Assembly: GCA_040755725.1 (NCBI GenBank)
Contig: JBFMAI010000040.1
Coordinates: 372,001-436,000, forward strand
From: JBFMAI01 sp040755725
Lineage (GTDB): Bacteria; Planctomycetota; Phycisphaerae; UBA1845; Fen-1342
Direction of reading: 5' to 3'
Length of the DNA stretch: 64,000 nt
Under the pieces are notes generated by a model. It did no database searches. It was not told the DNA's origin and was given only the letters and a program-made list of their open reading frames with translations. Within the stretch, counting starts at the first letter, position 1; every line of letters starts with the position of its first letter. A program made the position numbers and the translations under genes. This document shows, piece by piece, positions 52,502 to 62,017 of this stretch.

Positions 52502-53686
52502 TCAGGGCGCGGTCGGGGTCGGCGTCGGCACCGGGGGCACCAGCAGTTCGGGAATGCCCGTGCCCAAGGTGTTCAGCAGCGACCGCCGCCAGGTGCCGCT
52601 GTCATTGTTGCCGCGGAGAATCCGGGCGCGGTAGTCGGACACCGGGTCATACACCGCCGTCACGCCGAACGGCCCGATGCGAATGTTCTGGGCCGCCCAC
52701 TGGCGGAAGCGGGTGTCGAGCGTGTGCGGCACGTCGAGCAGGTCGCCCGGCAGCAGATCGAAGTCCGGGGCACGGCCCGCCATCACGTCGGCAATGGCCA
52801 CCTTCGTCCGCACCTGGCGACCGTCCGGCAACCGCCGCCACAGGGTAGCTTCCTGCGGGTCGAGGAAGTCGGGGAGTCCGCCGGCGGCCGCGATGGCCCG
52901 CGAGAGCGGCAACTTGCCGTCCTTGGGCACCGCGATCGGGCCCGGGGCGTTGAGCAAACCGGTTGTGTACACGGCGCTGGTCTCGGCCGGCTCAATGGAC
53001 ACCATATCGCCTGAGCGGAGCGGGGCGGCCGTCAGGGCCAGCCGGACGTCGTTGACGTCGGTCAGGTCGTAGGTGGTCTCGGGCTGCTCGGGGTCCACGG
53101 GGCGCACGTGGACACGGCCGCTGCCGGCGGGACCGAAGCCCCCGGCGCGGGCAACGGCGTAGAGGACGTTCCGCTCGTTGCGACGCAGGGGCACGAGGCC
53201 CGGCTGGCCGGTCGCCCCGACCACGACGACGGTGGTCGTCTCCGGCCCCGTCAACTCGACGAAGACGGTCAGGTCTTTGACGTACGCGGGGACGTAGGTT
53301 TCATAGATGCGGCGTTCGACGGCGGCGAGGTCGAGCCCGGCGACCTCGAGCGGGCCGGCGAGCGGCAGGATGATCTGGCCGTTGTCGTGGACGCGGGCCC
53401 GCACGGCGGTCTCCGTGTACGGCTGGGACAGGCCCAGCAGCGAGAGATTCAGCACGTCGCCGGGGCCCACGGTGTAGGGGCGCAGGTCCGTCAGGGCCAG
53501 CATACGCGGGTCAACCGAGACCGGTTCAACGGCCAGGCTCTCCCGCTCCATCTCCTGGAACTCGGCGAAGCTCACGCGCGTGTCCGCGCAGCCGGCGACC
53601 AGCGCCACGGTTATCAAGGAGGCCAGCGCACTGAGGCGGCAGCGCACGATCGCGGACATCAATCTGGTCAAGACAAGCGACAGCAC
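52502..53686 (-). CDS. Polysaccharide export lipoprotein, Wza-like
   Basis: The protein has 394 residues from GTG 53686, chosen for a perfect AAGGAG six bases upstream; ATG 53659 is an alternative. Lipobox VALVAGC gives C33. The poly_export domain starts at YTVGPGDVLNLSLLG, followed by two SLBB-like domains (VVVVGATGQPGLVPL; VYTTGLLNAPGPIAV). It would form the outer-membrane exit for an exopolysaccharide. No glycosyltransferases are in the window, but exosortase loci usually include EPS genes. Confidence 0.88.
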   Translation of the reverse strand: MLSLVLTRLMSAIVRCRLSALASLITVALVAGCADTRVSFAEFQEMERESLAVEPVSVDPRMLALTDLRPYTVGPGDVLNLSLLGLSQPYTETAVRARVHDNGQIILPLAGPLEVAGLDLAAVERRIYETYVPAYVKDLTVFVELTGPETTTVVVVGATGQPGLVPLRRNERNVLYAVARAGGFGPAGSGRVHVRPVDPEQPETTYDLTDVNDVRLALTAAPLRSGDMVSIEPAETSAVYTTGLLNAPGPIAVPKDGKLPLSRAIAAAGGLPDFLDPQEATLWRRLPDGRQVRTKVAIADVMAGRAPDFDLLPGDLLDVPHTLDTRFRQWAAQNIRIGPFGVTAVYDPVSDYRARILRGNNDSGTWRRSLLNTLGTGIPELLVPPVPTPTPTAP

Positions 53687-53710
53687 GATCAACTCCTTTG
53701 GAAGGCCGAT

Positions 53711-53768
53711 CAGAACCTCGCACGCGAGTGCGGAGCAAAGCGGCCCACCACTGGCGTGGTGGGTTCTG
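53711..53768 (-). repeat. Leader palindrome, family B copy 2
   Basis: It begins 25 bp upstream of the Wza-like GTG. Read in gene direction: outer stem CAGAACC/GGTTCTG, hairpins CCACCAC-GCCA-GTGGTGG and CGCAC-TCGC-GTGCG. The remaining gap to 53968 holds no gene, only a CCCCTCC/GGGGGG hairpin at about 53930. Confidence 0.68.
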
Positions 53769-53968
53769 TTAGTGGATCCCAACGATGGGGGGCAGGGAAA
53801 TCGGAACGCGCCGCGCCGGCGAGCGCCCATCCGCATGGTCCAAACGGACCAGCAGGCGTCCGAGAGTCCGACCGTGAAGAGCCTGGACGATCAGAACGCT
53901 GAAATCCACGAGCGACGTCGCCCGCCCCCCCAGCCCCTCCCTGGAACGGGGGGGAGTTGCCGTGCCGC

Positions 53969-54160
53969 TCACCCGAACAAGGCAAAGCCTAGCCCCTGGA
54001 CCAGCAACCGGCGGCCCAGGCTCAGGGCGCGATAGGTGAACAAGTCGGGGTCGTACGGGGCGCAACCGGCGACGAAGACGAGTACCAGGGCCGGCAGCAA
54101 ACGAAGACCGAAACGGCCGACGGAGTATCGGCGTGGTCGGTGGGGAACTCCACCGTTCAT
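53969..54160 (-). CDS. Small lipoprotein
   Basis: The protein has 63 residues. AGAGGAG lies eight bases before the ATG. A basic start and hydrophobic core LLPALVLVFVAGC give a lipobox with C33; only about 30 residues follow (YDPDLFTYRALSLGRRLLVQ). No family recognised. Placement between an export lipoprotein and the TPR protein suggests a part in the same envelope system. Confidence 0.65.
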   Translation of the reverse strand: MNGGVPHRPRRYSVGRFGLRLLPALVLVFVAGCAPYDPDLFTYRALSLGRRLLVQGLGFALFG

Positions 54161-54205
54161 CGTTGGACTCCTCTTGGGGGCTGGTCGAGGGTTAGAACGC
54201 CGATC

Positions 54206-54265
54206 ACAACCCCGTACGCCAGTGCGGGGCCGTGTGGCCTACCACGTGCGTGGCGGGCTCTGTTA
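54206..54265 (-). repeat. Leader palindrome, family B copy 3
   Basis: It begins 46 bp upstream of the small lipoprotein ATG. Outer stem CAGAGCC/GGTTGTG (one mismatch), hairpins GCCAC/GTGGT and CCCCG/CGGGG. Confidence 0.6.
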
Positions 54266-54272
54266 GAAACCC

Positions 54273-57200
54273 TTAGCCCGGGGTCAGGCGCTCCAGCAGC
54301 CGGGAGACTTGGGGCCGCTCATCGGCGGTGAACACGCTGTGCCGCCCGTCGATCTCCAGTGCATCGTGCAGCGCCTGGCGTGCCGCGGTCGTGTCGCCGA
54401 GTTCGGAACAGACGCGGCCGAGCTGCCAGAGGGCGCGGGCGTGGGCGGCACTGCCGGGGGCCGTGCGGCCCAGCAGGTCGGCGGCACGCTGGAAGTCCGC
54501 GCGGGCGTCCGCCAGCCGTCCCGGCAGGTGCGTCAGAATCACGCCGCGGGTGTCCAGCAGGTTGGTGTCATCGGGCGACAAGGCCAGGCCGCGGTCCGCA
54601 TGAGCGAGGGCAGTCGCGTAGTCCTGGCGGTGCTCGGCCAGGACCCACGCGAGATCGTTGAGCGCGCGGAGGCTGTTGGGTTGCACCTCCAGCAGCTTCT
54701 CATAAGCCGCGAGGGCGCGATCCGCGGCGCCCAGGCGGTACAGCAAGTTGGCCGCGTCGAGGCGTGCGTCAAACGACGCCTCGGCTCCCTGAACCACGTG
54801 CTCCAACGCCCGGGTTGCCGCCACCCGGGGCTGCGGCTCGGGCGACGTGGCCAGTGTGGAGGCCACGTGGACCAGCACGTCTGCCGACGGGGGCGTGCCC
54901 GCGAGCAGTTCATCCGCGAGCCGCGCCAGTTCCGCGAAGTCGCCCTGGCGACCGAGAAGGGTGGCCAGCGTCCTCAGGACCGCGGGGTTGGCCGGATCGG
55001 CCGCCCGGGCTTCCACGGCGGCGGCCCGTGCGGCCTGGAAGTCGCCGGCGGCCTCGTGCAGCTCCGCCAACGTGACAAGCGTCGCCACCCCCGCGGCCTC
55101 CGCGTGGGCCCGGCGGAACTCTTCCAGGAGCGCGACGGCGTCGCGCGTCCGGCCGGCCGCGTTCAACAAGCGCGCGTGGGCCAATCGGAGCGGCTCGCGC
55201 GTCGGGTCGTCGGCCGACGCCCGCACCAGGGCTCGGAACGCTTCCTCGCGGGCTGCGGCGTCCTGCGTGGCGACTGCCGCCAGGAGGACGGCCGCCTGCG
55301 GATCGGCCGGTCGTTCGTTGAGCACAACGCGCACCAGCTCGCGGGCCAACGTCGCGTTGCCCTGGGCGAGCTCGGCCCGGGCCTGCACGAGCAGGAGCTC
55401 GGGGCGTCCCGGCTGGACGGCGAGGCCCCGCAAGGCCCAGGACTTGGCGGCGGCGTGGTCGCCACGACGCGCCGCCGACTCCGCCAGCCATACGTACGCC
55501 GGCAACGCGGTCGGCTGGCGCTCGATGGTCTGCTGGAGCAGGGCTTCAGCCGCCGCTTGCGATTCCGGCGTGCCCTCCAGCAATAGCATACGGGCCTTGA
55601 GCAGAGGCACAGCCGCGTCCGCGGTCGGGTGGCCCTCGATTGCGGCCAGCAGTTCCCGGGCCCGCGCCCGGTCACCGGGTGCGTCACGTGACAGGAGCGT
55701 CTCGATGAGCCGACCTCGCAAGTCGTCGTTGTCCGGGAAGGCCGCGATGCCCCGCTCCCAAGTGGAGGCGGCGTCGGAAAGTCGACCGCGCTCGGCGTAG
55801 AACGCGGCCAGCGCCAGGTAAGCTTCGGGGCGGTCGCCGAATTGCGTGAGCTGTTGCAGGTCCGCTTCGGCCGCCGGCAAATCACCCGCGGTGGCCAGGA
55901 AGCGGGCGCGGGCCAGATAGGCCGCGAACGACGGACTGCGTTCGACCAGTTCGTCGAATTGGGCGCGGGCCGCGTCGCTCTGTCCGACCGCGTGCAGGAT
56001 CGCCGCCCGGGTCGCGGTGATCGACACGGGATCGCCGCCGGTCTGTTCAGCGCGGTCGAGATGGCTCAGCGCCTCCTCCGCATTCCCCGTTTGCCGGAAC
56101 ACGAGGCGGGCCAACGCGACCGCAGCGCGCGTGTCTTGCGGTGCGTCGGTCAGCCGGGCTTGAAGCAGGTTCACAGCTTCGTCGGTCTTGCCCAGGCGCA
56201 GCGCCAGCCGCACCCGCGGTCCCACCGCCGCCGCCGACACGGGGGCAAACTCGTCGAGCACCGCCAGCGCGTCGGCGGCGCGCCCCTGTCGCTCCAGCAC
56301 GGCGGCGAGCCGTCCGACCGCGGCGTCCGCGGACCGGTTCTCATTCAGTAGCCGCCGATAGATCGCTTCGGCCCCCGCGAAGTCGCCCGCCTGCTCGCAC
56401 AACTCGCCCAGCAGCAGCGTGGGCTCTGCCCAGCCGGGGTCCGCATGCACGCACCGCTCCAGTTGGCCGCGGATCAGGTCGCGTTGGGCGGCGGCGTTGG
56501 GACCGGCGAGCGCGAGCTTGGCTTGGTGCAGCCGCCAGAGCAGCCCGCGCGACTCGCCTTCCACGGCCCGTAACTGGTTGAGCAAGGCCGATGCCGTCGC
56601 CTCGTCCTGGAGCGTTTCGGGGAGGTCGAGCAGCGTCGACAACACGCGGCAGCGCAGCGGGCCCGCCGTCTCCGGGTCGTCCGCCAGGGCGCGCAGCGTC
56701 TTCACCGCGGTTTCGCGCGGTCCCGCTTGCAGCTCGAGCAATCCGCGGCGCAGCGTGAGCGCTCGTCGCCCCGACACGTCCGGGACGGCCGCCGCCCCGG
56801 ATTCCAAGGCCGACTTCGCCTCGTCCGCGCGTCCGGCGGCCGCTTCGAGGTCGGCCAGCGCCAACCACGGCTCCACCCGCGTGGGCCAGCGCCGGCACGC
56901 GTCGCGCACCACCTCCGCCGCCGCTTCCGGTGTCCTCGCGGCCAGCAGACGAGCGTGCAGCAGTACAGCGGGGAGCGGGTCGCGGCACTCGTCCGCGGCC
57001 CGGCGCAATTCCGCATTTGCCGCGTCCGGCCGGCCCTGCGCCACCGCGGCGGCGGCGGACAAGATCGCGATCTGCACGTTGTCCGGGTACGTTTGCCGCA
57101 GCGTGGCGAGTTCCGCGCTCACGGCGTCCAAGTCCGCGGCCGACGGGGCCGACGCCAGCGTTTGCAGCTCCGCTTCGAGGCGCAGCAGTGCCGCAGTCAG

Positions 57201-58679
57201 GTCGTTGCCGGCCAGGGCTTCCGCTTGTCGGGCCGCCTTCAGCGCGGCGGGGGCACGCCCCAGGTCCAAGTTCAAGCGGGCCAGCCTGCGCAGCGCGGCA
57301 CGGTCGGCGGCGGACTGCACGTAGCGTTCGAGTACCGCGACGGCGCGGCGCGCCTGCCCCACGTCCTCGTACGCCTCAGCCAGGACCTTCAAGGCCCGCG
57401 GTTGCTGAAGTTCGCGGCTGAGCAGGGGCTCCAGGGCCTCGATTACTCGGTACGGCCGGCGCTCGGCGGCGGCCACGACGGCCTCCAGCAGCCCGAGCCC
57501 CTCGTCCGCTTCGGCCGCCCGACCGGCGACGGTGAGCGCATCCCGGTACTCTTCCGAGCACGCTGTTGCGCGCGCTACTTGGCCCGCCGCCGCGTACAAC
57601 TCGACCGCCGCCGGTAGAACGCGCAGCCGCTGCCGGCGTTCGGTCAGCGTGGTGAGCGCCGCGTCGGCCAGGGTCGCATCCGCGGCGGCGGTCCCGCGGC
57701 GCAGGGCCAGGTCGGCCGCGTGAACGAAGCGCACCGCCGTCCAATCGGCCGGATCAAGGAAATAGTCATCCAGGGCGTCCGCCGGCACCGCCTCGGTCGC
57801 GGCCAGTTGGGCCGCCGCACGCTCCAGCTCGCCGCGTGCCAACCATTCCTCACACATCCCCAAGTGGACGCGCGGATCGGCGACGGGGCGCGCCTCGGCA
57901 TGTTCGAGGTCGGCGCGGGCCAGGGCGTCGAGCTGTTCCGCGTCGCCGTTCAGCGCCACCGCATTCGTTCGCAGGAAACGCGCCCGCCACAACCGCGCCT
58001 TGGCAGAGTCCGGGTCGGTTTGCACCGCCTGATCCAGCCAGCGGAGGGATTCCGCCGGCCCGGCGCTCGCCCCCCGCGTCGTAGCGATGACACTCAGCAA
58101 ACCGCAGGCCTCGACGAGGACGTCGCGGCGGGGGGTGTCCATCGCCGGGGACGCGACCAGCGGCTCCAGGAGGGCGCGGGCGTCATCCGGGCGCTTCTGC
58201 GCCCGCAGTGCCCGGGCCTTCCACAGCAGCGCCCGCGGGTCGGCGGGGCGCTGGGACAGTCGCTGGTCGGCAACATAGGCCAGCCCGTCGTAGTTGCCCG
58301 TCTCGCTGTAGATCAACGCCAGCCGGTCGTACGCGACGTCATTCGCCGGGTCCAGCCGCAGGAGACGTCGATAGGCGCCCACGGCGGCCCCGATGCTCGC
58401 GGGCGTCAAAGGGCGGACCTTCAACTGGGACCGGGCGTACTGGGCCAGCGCGTCCACGTCGTCGGGCGAGCGTTCCAGGTAGGCGCGGAAATGGCGCGCT
58501 GCGGTGGGCCAATCGCCTTGCTGGAGTGCAACCAGCGCGGCCGCGTGGGCTTGCTTCGCCAGCCACGCCTTGCGCCATTGGCGGACCCCGACGGCGGCGC
58601 CGCCCAGGACCGCCGCCACGATAATCAGAACCATCAGGGCGCGGACGTTGACCCGCGCTGCCTTACGTGTTGCGGCCAT
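54273..58679 (-). CDS. Giant TPR-repeat protein of the exosortase locus
   Basis: The protein has 1468 residues from the ATG at 58679. One N-terminal membrane helix (ALMVLIIVAAVLGGAAVGV) is followed by about 35-40 TPR motifs in tandem, e.g. LQQGDWPTAARHFRAYLERS and LVHVASTLATSPEPQPRVAA. It resembles the PrsT-type TPR proteins of PEP-CTERM/exosortase gene clusters in order and size class. Probably a periplasmic scaffold for polysaccharide or protein export. Confidence 0.85.
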   Translation of the reverse strand: MAATRKAARVNVRALMVLIIVAAVLGGAAVGVRQWRKAWLAKQAHAAALVALQQGDWPTAARHFRAYLERSPDDVDALAQYARSQLKVRPLTPASIGAAVGAYRRLLRLDPANDVAYDRLALIYSETGNYDGLAYVADQRLSQRPADPRALLWKARALRAQKRPDDARALLEPLVASPAMDTPRRDVLVEACGLLSVIATTRGASAGPAESLRWLDQAVQTDPDSAKARLWRARFLRTNAVALNGDAEQLDALARADLEHAEARPVADPRVHLGMCEEWLARGELERAAAQLAATEAVPADALDDYFLDPADWTAVRFVHAADLALRRGTAAADATLADAALTTLTERRQRLRVLPAAVELYAAAGQVARATACSEEYRDALTVAGRAAEADEGLGLLEAVVAAAERRPYRVIEALEPLLSRELQQPRALKVLAEAYEDVGQARRAVAVLERYVQSAADRAALRRLARLNLDLGRAPAALKAARQAEALAGNDLTAALLRLEAELQTLASAPSAADLDAVSAELATLRQTYPDNVQIAILSAAAAVAQGRPDAANAELRRAADECRDPLPAVLLHARLLAARTPEAAAEVVRDACRRWPTRVEPWLALADLEAAAGRADEAKSALESGAAAVPDVSGRRALTLRRGLLELQAGPRETAVKTLRALADDPETAGPLRCRVLSTLLDLPETLQDEATASALLNQLRAVEGESRGLLWRLHQAKLALAGPNAAAQRDLIRGQLERCVHADPGWAEPTLLLGELCEQAGDFAGAEAIYRRLLNENRSADAAVGRLAAVLERQGRAADALAVLDEFAPVSAAAVGPRVRLALRLGKTDEAVNLLQARLTDAPQDTRAAVALARLVFRQTGNAEEALSHLDRAEQTGGDPVSITATRAAILHAVGQSDAARAQFDELVERSPSFAAYLARARFLATAGDLPAAEADLQQLTQFGDRPEAYLALAAFYAERGRLSDAASTWERGIAAFPDNDDLRGRLIETLLSRDAPGDRARARELLAAIEGHPTADAAVPLLKARMLLLEGTPESQAAAEALLQQTIERQPTALPAYVWLAESAARRGDHAAAKSWALRGLAVQPGRPELLLVQARAELAQGNATLARELVRVVLNERPADPQAAVLLAAVATQDAAAREEAFRALVRASADDPTREPLRLAHARLLNAAGRTRDAVALLEEFRRAHAEAAGVATLVTLAELHEAAGDFQAARAAAVEARAADPANPAVLRTLATLLGRQGDFAELARLADELLAGTPPSADVLVHVASTLATSPEPQPRVAATRALEHVVQGAEASFDARLDAANLLYRLGAADRALAAYEKLLEVQPNSLRALNDLAWVLAEHRQDYATALAHADRGLALSPDDTNLLDTRGVILTHLPGRLADARADFQRAADLLGRTAPGSAAHARALWQLGRVCSELGDTTAARQALHDALEIDGRHSVFTADERPQVSRLLERLTPG

Positions 58680-58885
58680 GACGAAGCCTCCAACCTCATT
58701 CCGTCCCCCGGGGAATGCAGCATGCGAGCGGGGGTGTCCGTCGGCGAGGTCCGCAACCGCGTCGCGCAAGCCCGGTGGCCGCCGGGCGGCGTCAGGCCCC
58801 AAGGAACACGCATCGCCCGCCGGGCCGTCGAACCCGGGGACGATGCGTGAACGCTTCTTTCCTTGAGGTTAGCGAGCGCCGCGAT

Positions 58886-58942
58886 CAGAACCCACTACGC
58901 AAGTCGTGGGCCGTTTGGCCCCACCTGGCGTGCGGGGTTCTG
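58886..58942 (-). repeat. Leader palindrome, family B copy 4
   Basis: Outer stem CAGAACC/GGTTCTG perfect, H2 CCACGAC-TTGC-GTAGTGG with one mismatch. It lies 207 bp before the TPR gene start and 11 bp after the stop of the PEP-CTERM gene, so it may also act as a terminator. Confidence 0.62.
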
Positions 58943-58952
58943 ACCGGCGTCG

Positions 58953-59726
58953 CTAGGCGGAGAGCCGCCGACGGAGCCGGCTGACCAGCCCCACGCCGAG
59001 CACGCCCAGCAGGGCAGCGCCGGGCACCGGGACGGCCTTGATCTCAATGACCATGTCATTGAAGTCGAAGTCCGCGCTGGGATCACCGACGTTCTTATCC
59101 TCCCAGAAGAGCACCCACGTCGTGTAACCGTCGCCGAGACCGGTCACCTTGTACGTTACCAGGTGGTTGGCCCCGTCGGCGTTGTCGCCGTCGGTCGAGT
59201 AGTGCGGGCCATTGGTCCCGTTACGCATCCACTTCCACACGTCGCCAGCCAGGTTGACCGCGCCGGCGCCGGTCACGCCGTAGCCGGAGCCCAGCACGTC
59301 GAACAGCTTGACGTAGCCGCTGCCGGCGTCGTAGCCGAACTCCTGCGAGAAGCCGGCAAACTTCGCCTCGGCCTTGGCGAACGTGAAGCCGTCATCCCAA
59401 ACCTGGTCCGTTCTCGGCAGACCGGGGGTACCGTTGACGACGTTCAGGGTCGAGCCGGCGGCGCCGCCGGAGCCGATCCCGCCGCTGGCGCCGGTGAAGT
59501 CATCGACGCGCGTGAAGGTCAGCCCGCCGCCGGTGTAGATCGAATGCGCGGTCCCGTTCAGCGATCCGCCCGTCGCCAGGGCGCCGGTGCCGTAGATCGT
59601 CTCCAGGATCGTCTTGATGGGGTCCTCGCCGCCGGGGGCGGTACCTACCGCACTGAAGCCCGCCAGGGCCGGCATCGCGGCGCCGGCGATCAGGAACATC
59701 CCGCAATATGCAATCGCCTTCTTCAT
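58953..59726 (-). CDS. PEP-CTERM-type secreted protein
   Basis: The protein has 257 residues with an N-terminal signal peptide (AYCGMFLIAGAAMPALA). The middle is Gly- and aromatic-rich beta sequence, including a DFDFNDMVIEI stretch reminiscent of DUF4114-type calcium-binding regions. The C-terminus VPVPGAALLG, a hydrophobic helix and RLRRR is a tripartite sorting signal in which PEP is replaced by P-V-P. It should be processed by the exosortase at 61064. Confidence 0.87.
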   Translation of the reverse strand: MKKAIAYCGMFLIAGAAMPALAGFSAVGTAPGGEDPIKTILETIYGTGALATGGSLNGTAHSIYTGGGLTFTRVDDFTGASGGIGSGGAAGSTLNVVNGTPGLPRTDQVWDDGFTFAKAEAKFAGFSQEFGYDAGSGYVKLFDVLGSGYGVTGAGAVNLAGDVWKWMRNGTNGPHYSTDGDNADGANHLVTYKVTGLGDGYTTWVLFWEDKNVGDPSADFDFNDMVIEIKAVPVPGAALLGVLGVGLVSRLRRRLSA

Positions 59727-59854
59727 TTTTATTTCTCCGTGGTTGCGTGCCCCGCACTACTTTGGTTTCGCGGGGACTTCGTTTCGCTGTTGTCCGAACA
59801 CCTCAATCCGCAATCCGCGGTCGATCGCGTCAACGCATGGGCGACCGACCTCAC

Positions 59855-60412
59855 TCATCGGTGTCGGGACAACCACGGAGGCCCCCGGGGCGCCGCAGCC
59901 AACGGCCGGGCCACGCTGCCAGGCCGCGGTGGCAAGTCGGGCCGCCGCAGGACCGGCCCTGCGGGCGCTTGTATTCCGCCTAGGCTGTCGTACCAAAGCG
60001 GGACGTCCAGCGTAATTCGTTCAAGATCCAATCGCTGAGCGTGGCCAACCTGCGCCGGGCCGCCGGTGTGATACCACTCCGGCAGAGCGCTGAGGTGCCA
60101 CTTGCGCGTGTAGCGACCAAGCTGCCAGGCACCAAGTCCGCCCAGCGCCCAGAGGAACAACGCACTGCTGTCCGGCCCGCCCGGCAAGGGCAGTACGTCG
60201 CGCGCTTCGGCCGGGTCGCCCGACAAGGGCCAAGTCGGCATCACGTCGGCCGACCAGCCGGTCCCCCACGCGGGCAGCGGATCAACGGGGGCCCCGACAA
60301 CCATCAGGCCGGCGGCTTCCGCCCGCGCGCCGGCGGTCGTAGGCGCCGCCCAAACGGGCGCCGCGGCCAACAGGCTCAGGCCGAGGATCAGGCTGTAGCG
60401 CGCGTTGCTCAT
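59855..60412 (-). CDS. Exported protein of the exosortase locus with an internal PEP-CTERM-like segment
   Basis: The protein has 185 residues from ATG 60412. Signal peptide ARYSLILGLSLLAAAPVWAA. At about 75-105 there is LPLPGGPDSSALFLWALGGL, then AWQLGRYTRK: motif, helix and basic residues as in a sorting signal, but another 80 residues follow. I have the impression of a conserved planctomycete family near exosortases, without a name. Confidence 0.65.
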   Translation of the reverse strand: MSNARYSLILGLSLLAAAPVWAAPTTAGARAEAAGLMVVGAPVDPLPAWGTGWSADVMPTWPLSGDPAEARDVLPLPGGPDSSALFLWALGGLGAWQLGRYTRKWHLSALPEWYHTGGPAQVGHAQRLDLERITLDVPLWYDSLGGIQAPAGPVLRRPDLPPRPGSVARPLAAAPRGPPWLSRHR

Positions 60413-60536
60413 GACGCCTTTGACAATGAGCCAGTCCGAGAAACGGAACGCGGCTCCGAACAACTATTAGTAAAGACGCGGTTCCGTCCGTCGGCAACAA
60501 AAACGCGGGACGCTACCGCAGCGCGCGGGAAAACCC

Positions 60537-61022
60537 TTACGCCCGACGCCGTCGGTACGCATCCACGGCGACCAGGCCAATCAGCCCCAGCATCGCCGCG
60601 CCCGGGATGGGCAGCGGACGGACCGGCGTGGAACCGCCGACTTCGCCACCGCTGATCTCTCCGCCGATGATCTCACCTACGTGGCCCCACGGAGGTGTCG
60701 AGCCCGCGCCGCCCGGAGGCAGACCTCCGAGCAGCCCATTCGGGTTCGGCGGCTGGGCCAGCGGCGGCACGCCGCCGCCCACATTAAACGTCGCGCCGGT
60801 CCCGGCGGCGCGCCCCGGTGCGGGTGGGCCCTCCAGCCACCGGTCCACAGCCGGGGCGGCGGCGTGCGGGGGTACGTCGCCACCGGCCATGATGCCGGCC
60901 GGAGTAAAGACGGTCAGCGGGGCGGTCAGCTCCGGCGCACCGCCGGTATGGGCCGCGGCCCGGGTTGCGGCGAACGCCAGGACAATCAAGGCCGCACAAA
61001 TCGGATGTCCATAGCTTCTCAT
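60537..61022 (-). CDS. Small PEP-CTERM-type secreted protein, Gly/Pro-rich
   Basis: The protein has 161 residues from ATG 61022, preceded by GGAAGGATTGGAA. Signal peptide ICAALIVLAFAATRAAA; the body is low-complexity (GGEISGGEVGGSTPV). The C-terminus PLPIPGAAMLG, helix and YRRRR is the same sorting signal as in 58953. Directly downstream of the exosortase gene. Confidence 0.8.
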   Translation of the reverse strand: MRSYGHPICAALIVLAFAATRAAAHTGGAPELTAPLTVFTPAGIMAGGDVPPHAAAPAVDRWLEGPPAPGRAAGTGATFNVGGGVPPLAQPPNPNGLLGGLPPGGAGSTPPWGHVGEIIGGEISGGEVGGSTPVRPLPIPGAAMLGLIGLVAVDAYRRRRA

Positions 61023-61063
61023 TTCCAATCCTTCCAATCTAGATACGACTTTCATCCCCTGGT

Positions 61064-62017
61064 TCACTCTACTGCGCGCTGCGCGGTGGCAACCCCGCGC
61101 TCTTGACTCGCCGGTCGCGACACGATGCGGTCCAGTAGCCACAATTCGGCGATGAGCAGGGCCACGGCCAGCGGCATCATGGCGATGCCGGCGAAGTCGT
61201 GCACGAACCGCTCGGCCGCAGCGCCGCCGACATATAGAAACAGCGCCACGGTGGCCACCACGCGGGCCACATTGCACACGAGTGCGATGGGCACGCTCGA
61301 GACCAGCAGGGACACGCGTTGCCAGGTGGGCCGCTGCACGGTCAGGACGAAGAAGGCGGCGACGACCACGAAGGCGGTCAACATGCGCAGCCCGCTGCAG
61401 GCCTCCTCGATGCCGATCGGCCCGTGGTTGTTCAGGGACAGCACGTTACCCTCGCGCACGACGTACGTCCCGGCCAGCTCAAGGACAAAGACCGTCCCCG
61501 TGGTGGCCCAGTCCTGAAGCGGCCCGGAGATCAGGTTGTGGACGCGCCCCGGCAACGGGACCATCAGCACCAGAAAGGCCAGTATCCAACGCACGCGCCA
61601 GAATAGCGCGGGGCCGGCCAACAAGAGAACGACCGCGACGATCGCCAGCACCAGAGCGTAGCGTTCGGCCGACTCGTACAGGAACAACAACCCCAACCCG
61701 CGGACCACCTCGGCCAGCAACAGCGGGACCAGCCCCCACCAGCACACCGTGGCCGGTACGCCGCGCAAGCGGTGGCGTTCGTGCCACAGGAGATACAGCG
61801 CCGCGGGGGGCACGAGCTGTCCGACGGAGTAGTTCGGGTTCCGCTGCCATTCGCGCCACAGGCCCCAGATGACCGGCCAGTAGCTCCACACCACGGCCCC
61901 CAGCAACGCGGCCAGTAACACGGCGGGCGCCGGGGCCCTCCCGACGCCGGACCGCAAGCCGGTCCGGGGCTGTCGCGCGGCGATTCGCGGCTGGACGGTC
62001 GGGCTGATCCGCGTCAT
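61064..62017 (-). CDS. xrt: Exosortase
   Basis: The protein has 317 residues and about eight membrane helices. The catalytic set of the exosortase/archaeosortase family is present: C207 in EEACSGLRML, R252 in CNVARVV, H273 in FVHDFAGI. It is a membrane transpeptidase that recognises PEP-CTERM-like signals; the P-x-P-G-A-A substrates nearby are its likely targets. Its start overlaps the stop of the EpsI-like gene (ATGA), so they are one operon. Confidence 0.93.
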   Translation of the reverse strand: MTRISPTVQPRIAARQPRTGLRSGVGRAPAPAVLLAALLGAVVWSYWPVIWGLWREWQRNPNYSVGQLVPPAALYLLWHERHRLRGVPATVCWWGLVPLLLAEVVRGLGLLFLYESAERYALVLAIVAVVLLLAGPALFWRVRWILAFLVLMVPLPGRVHNLISGPLQDWATTGTVFVLELAGTYVVREGNVLSLNNHGPIGIEEACSGLRMLTAFVVVAAFFVLTVQRPTWQRVSLLVSSVPIALVCNVARVVATVALFLYVGGAAAERFVHDFAGIAMMPLAVALLIAELWLLDRIVSRPASQERGVATAQRAVE

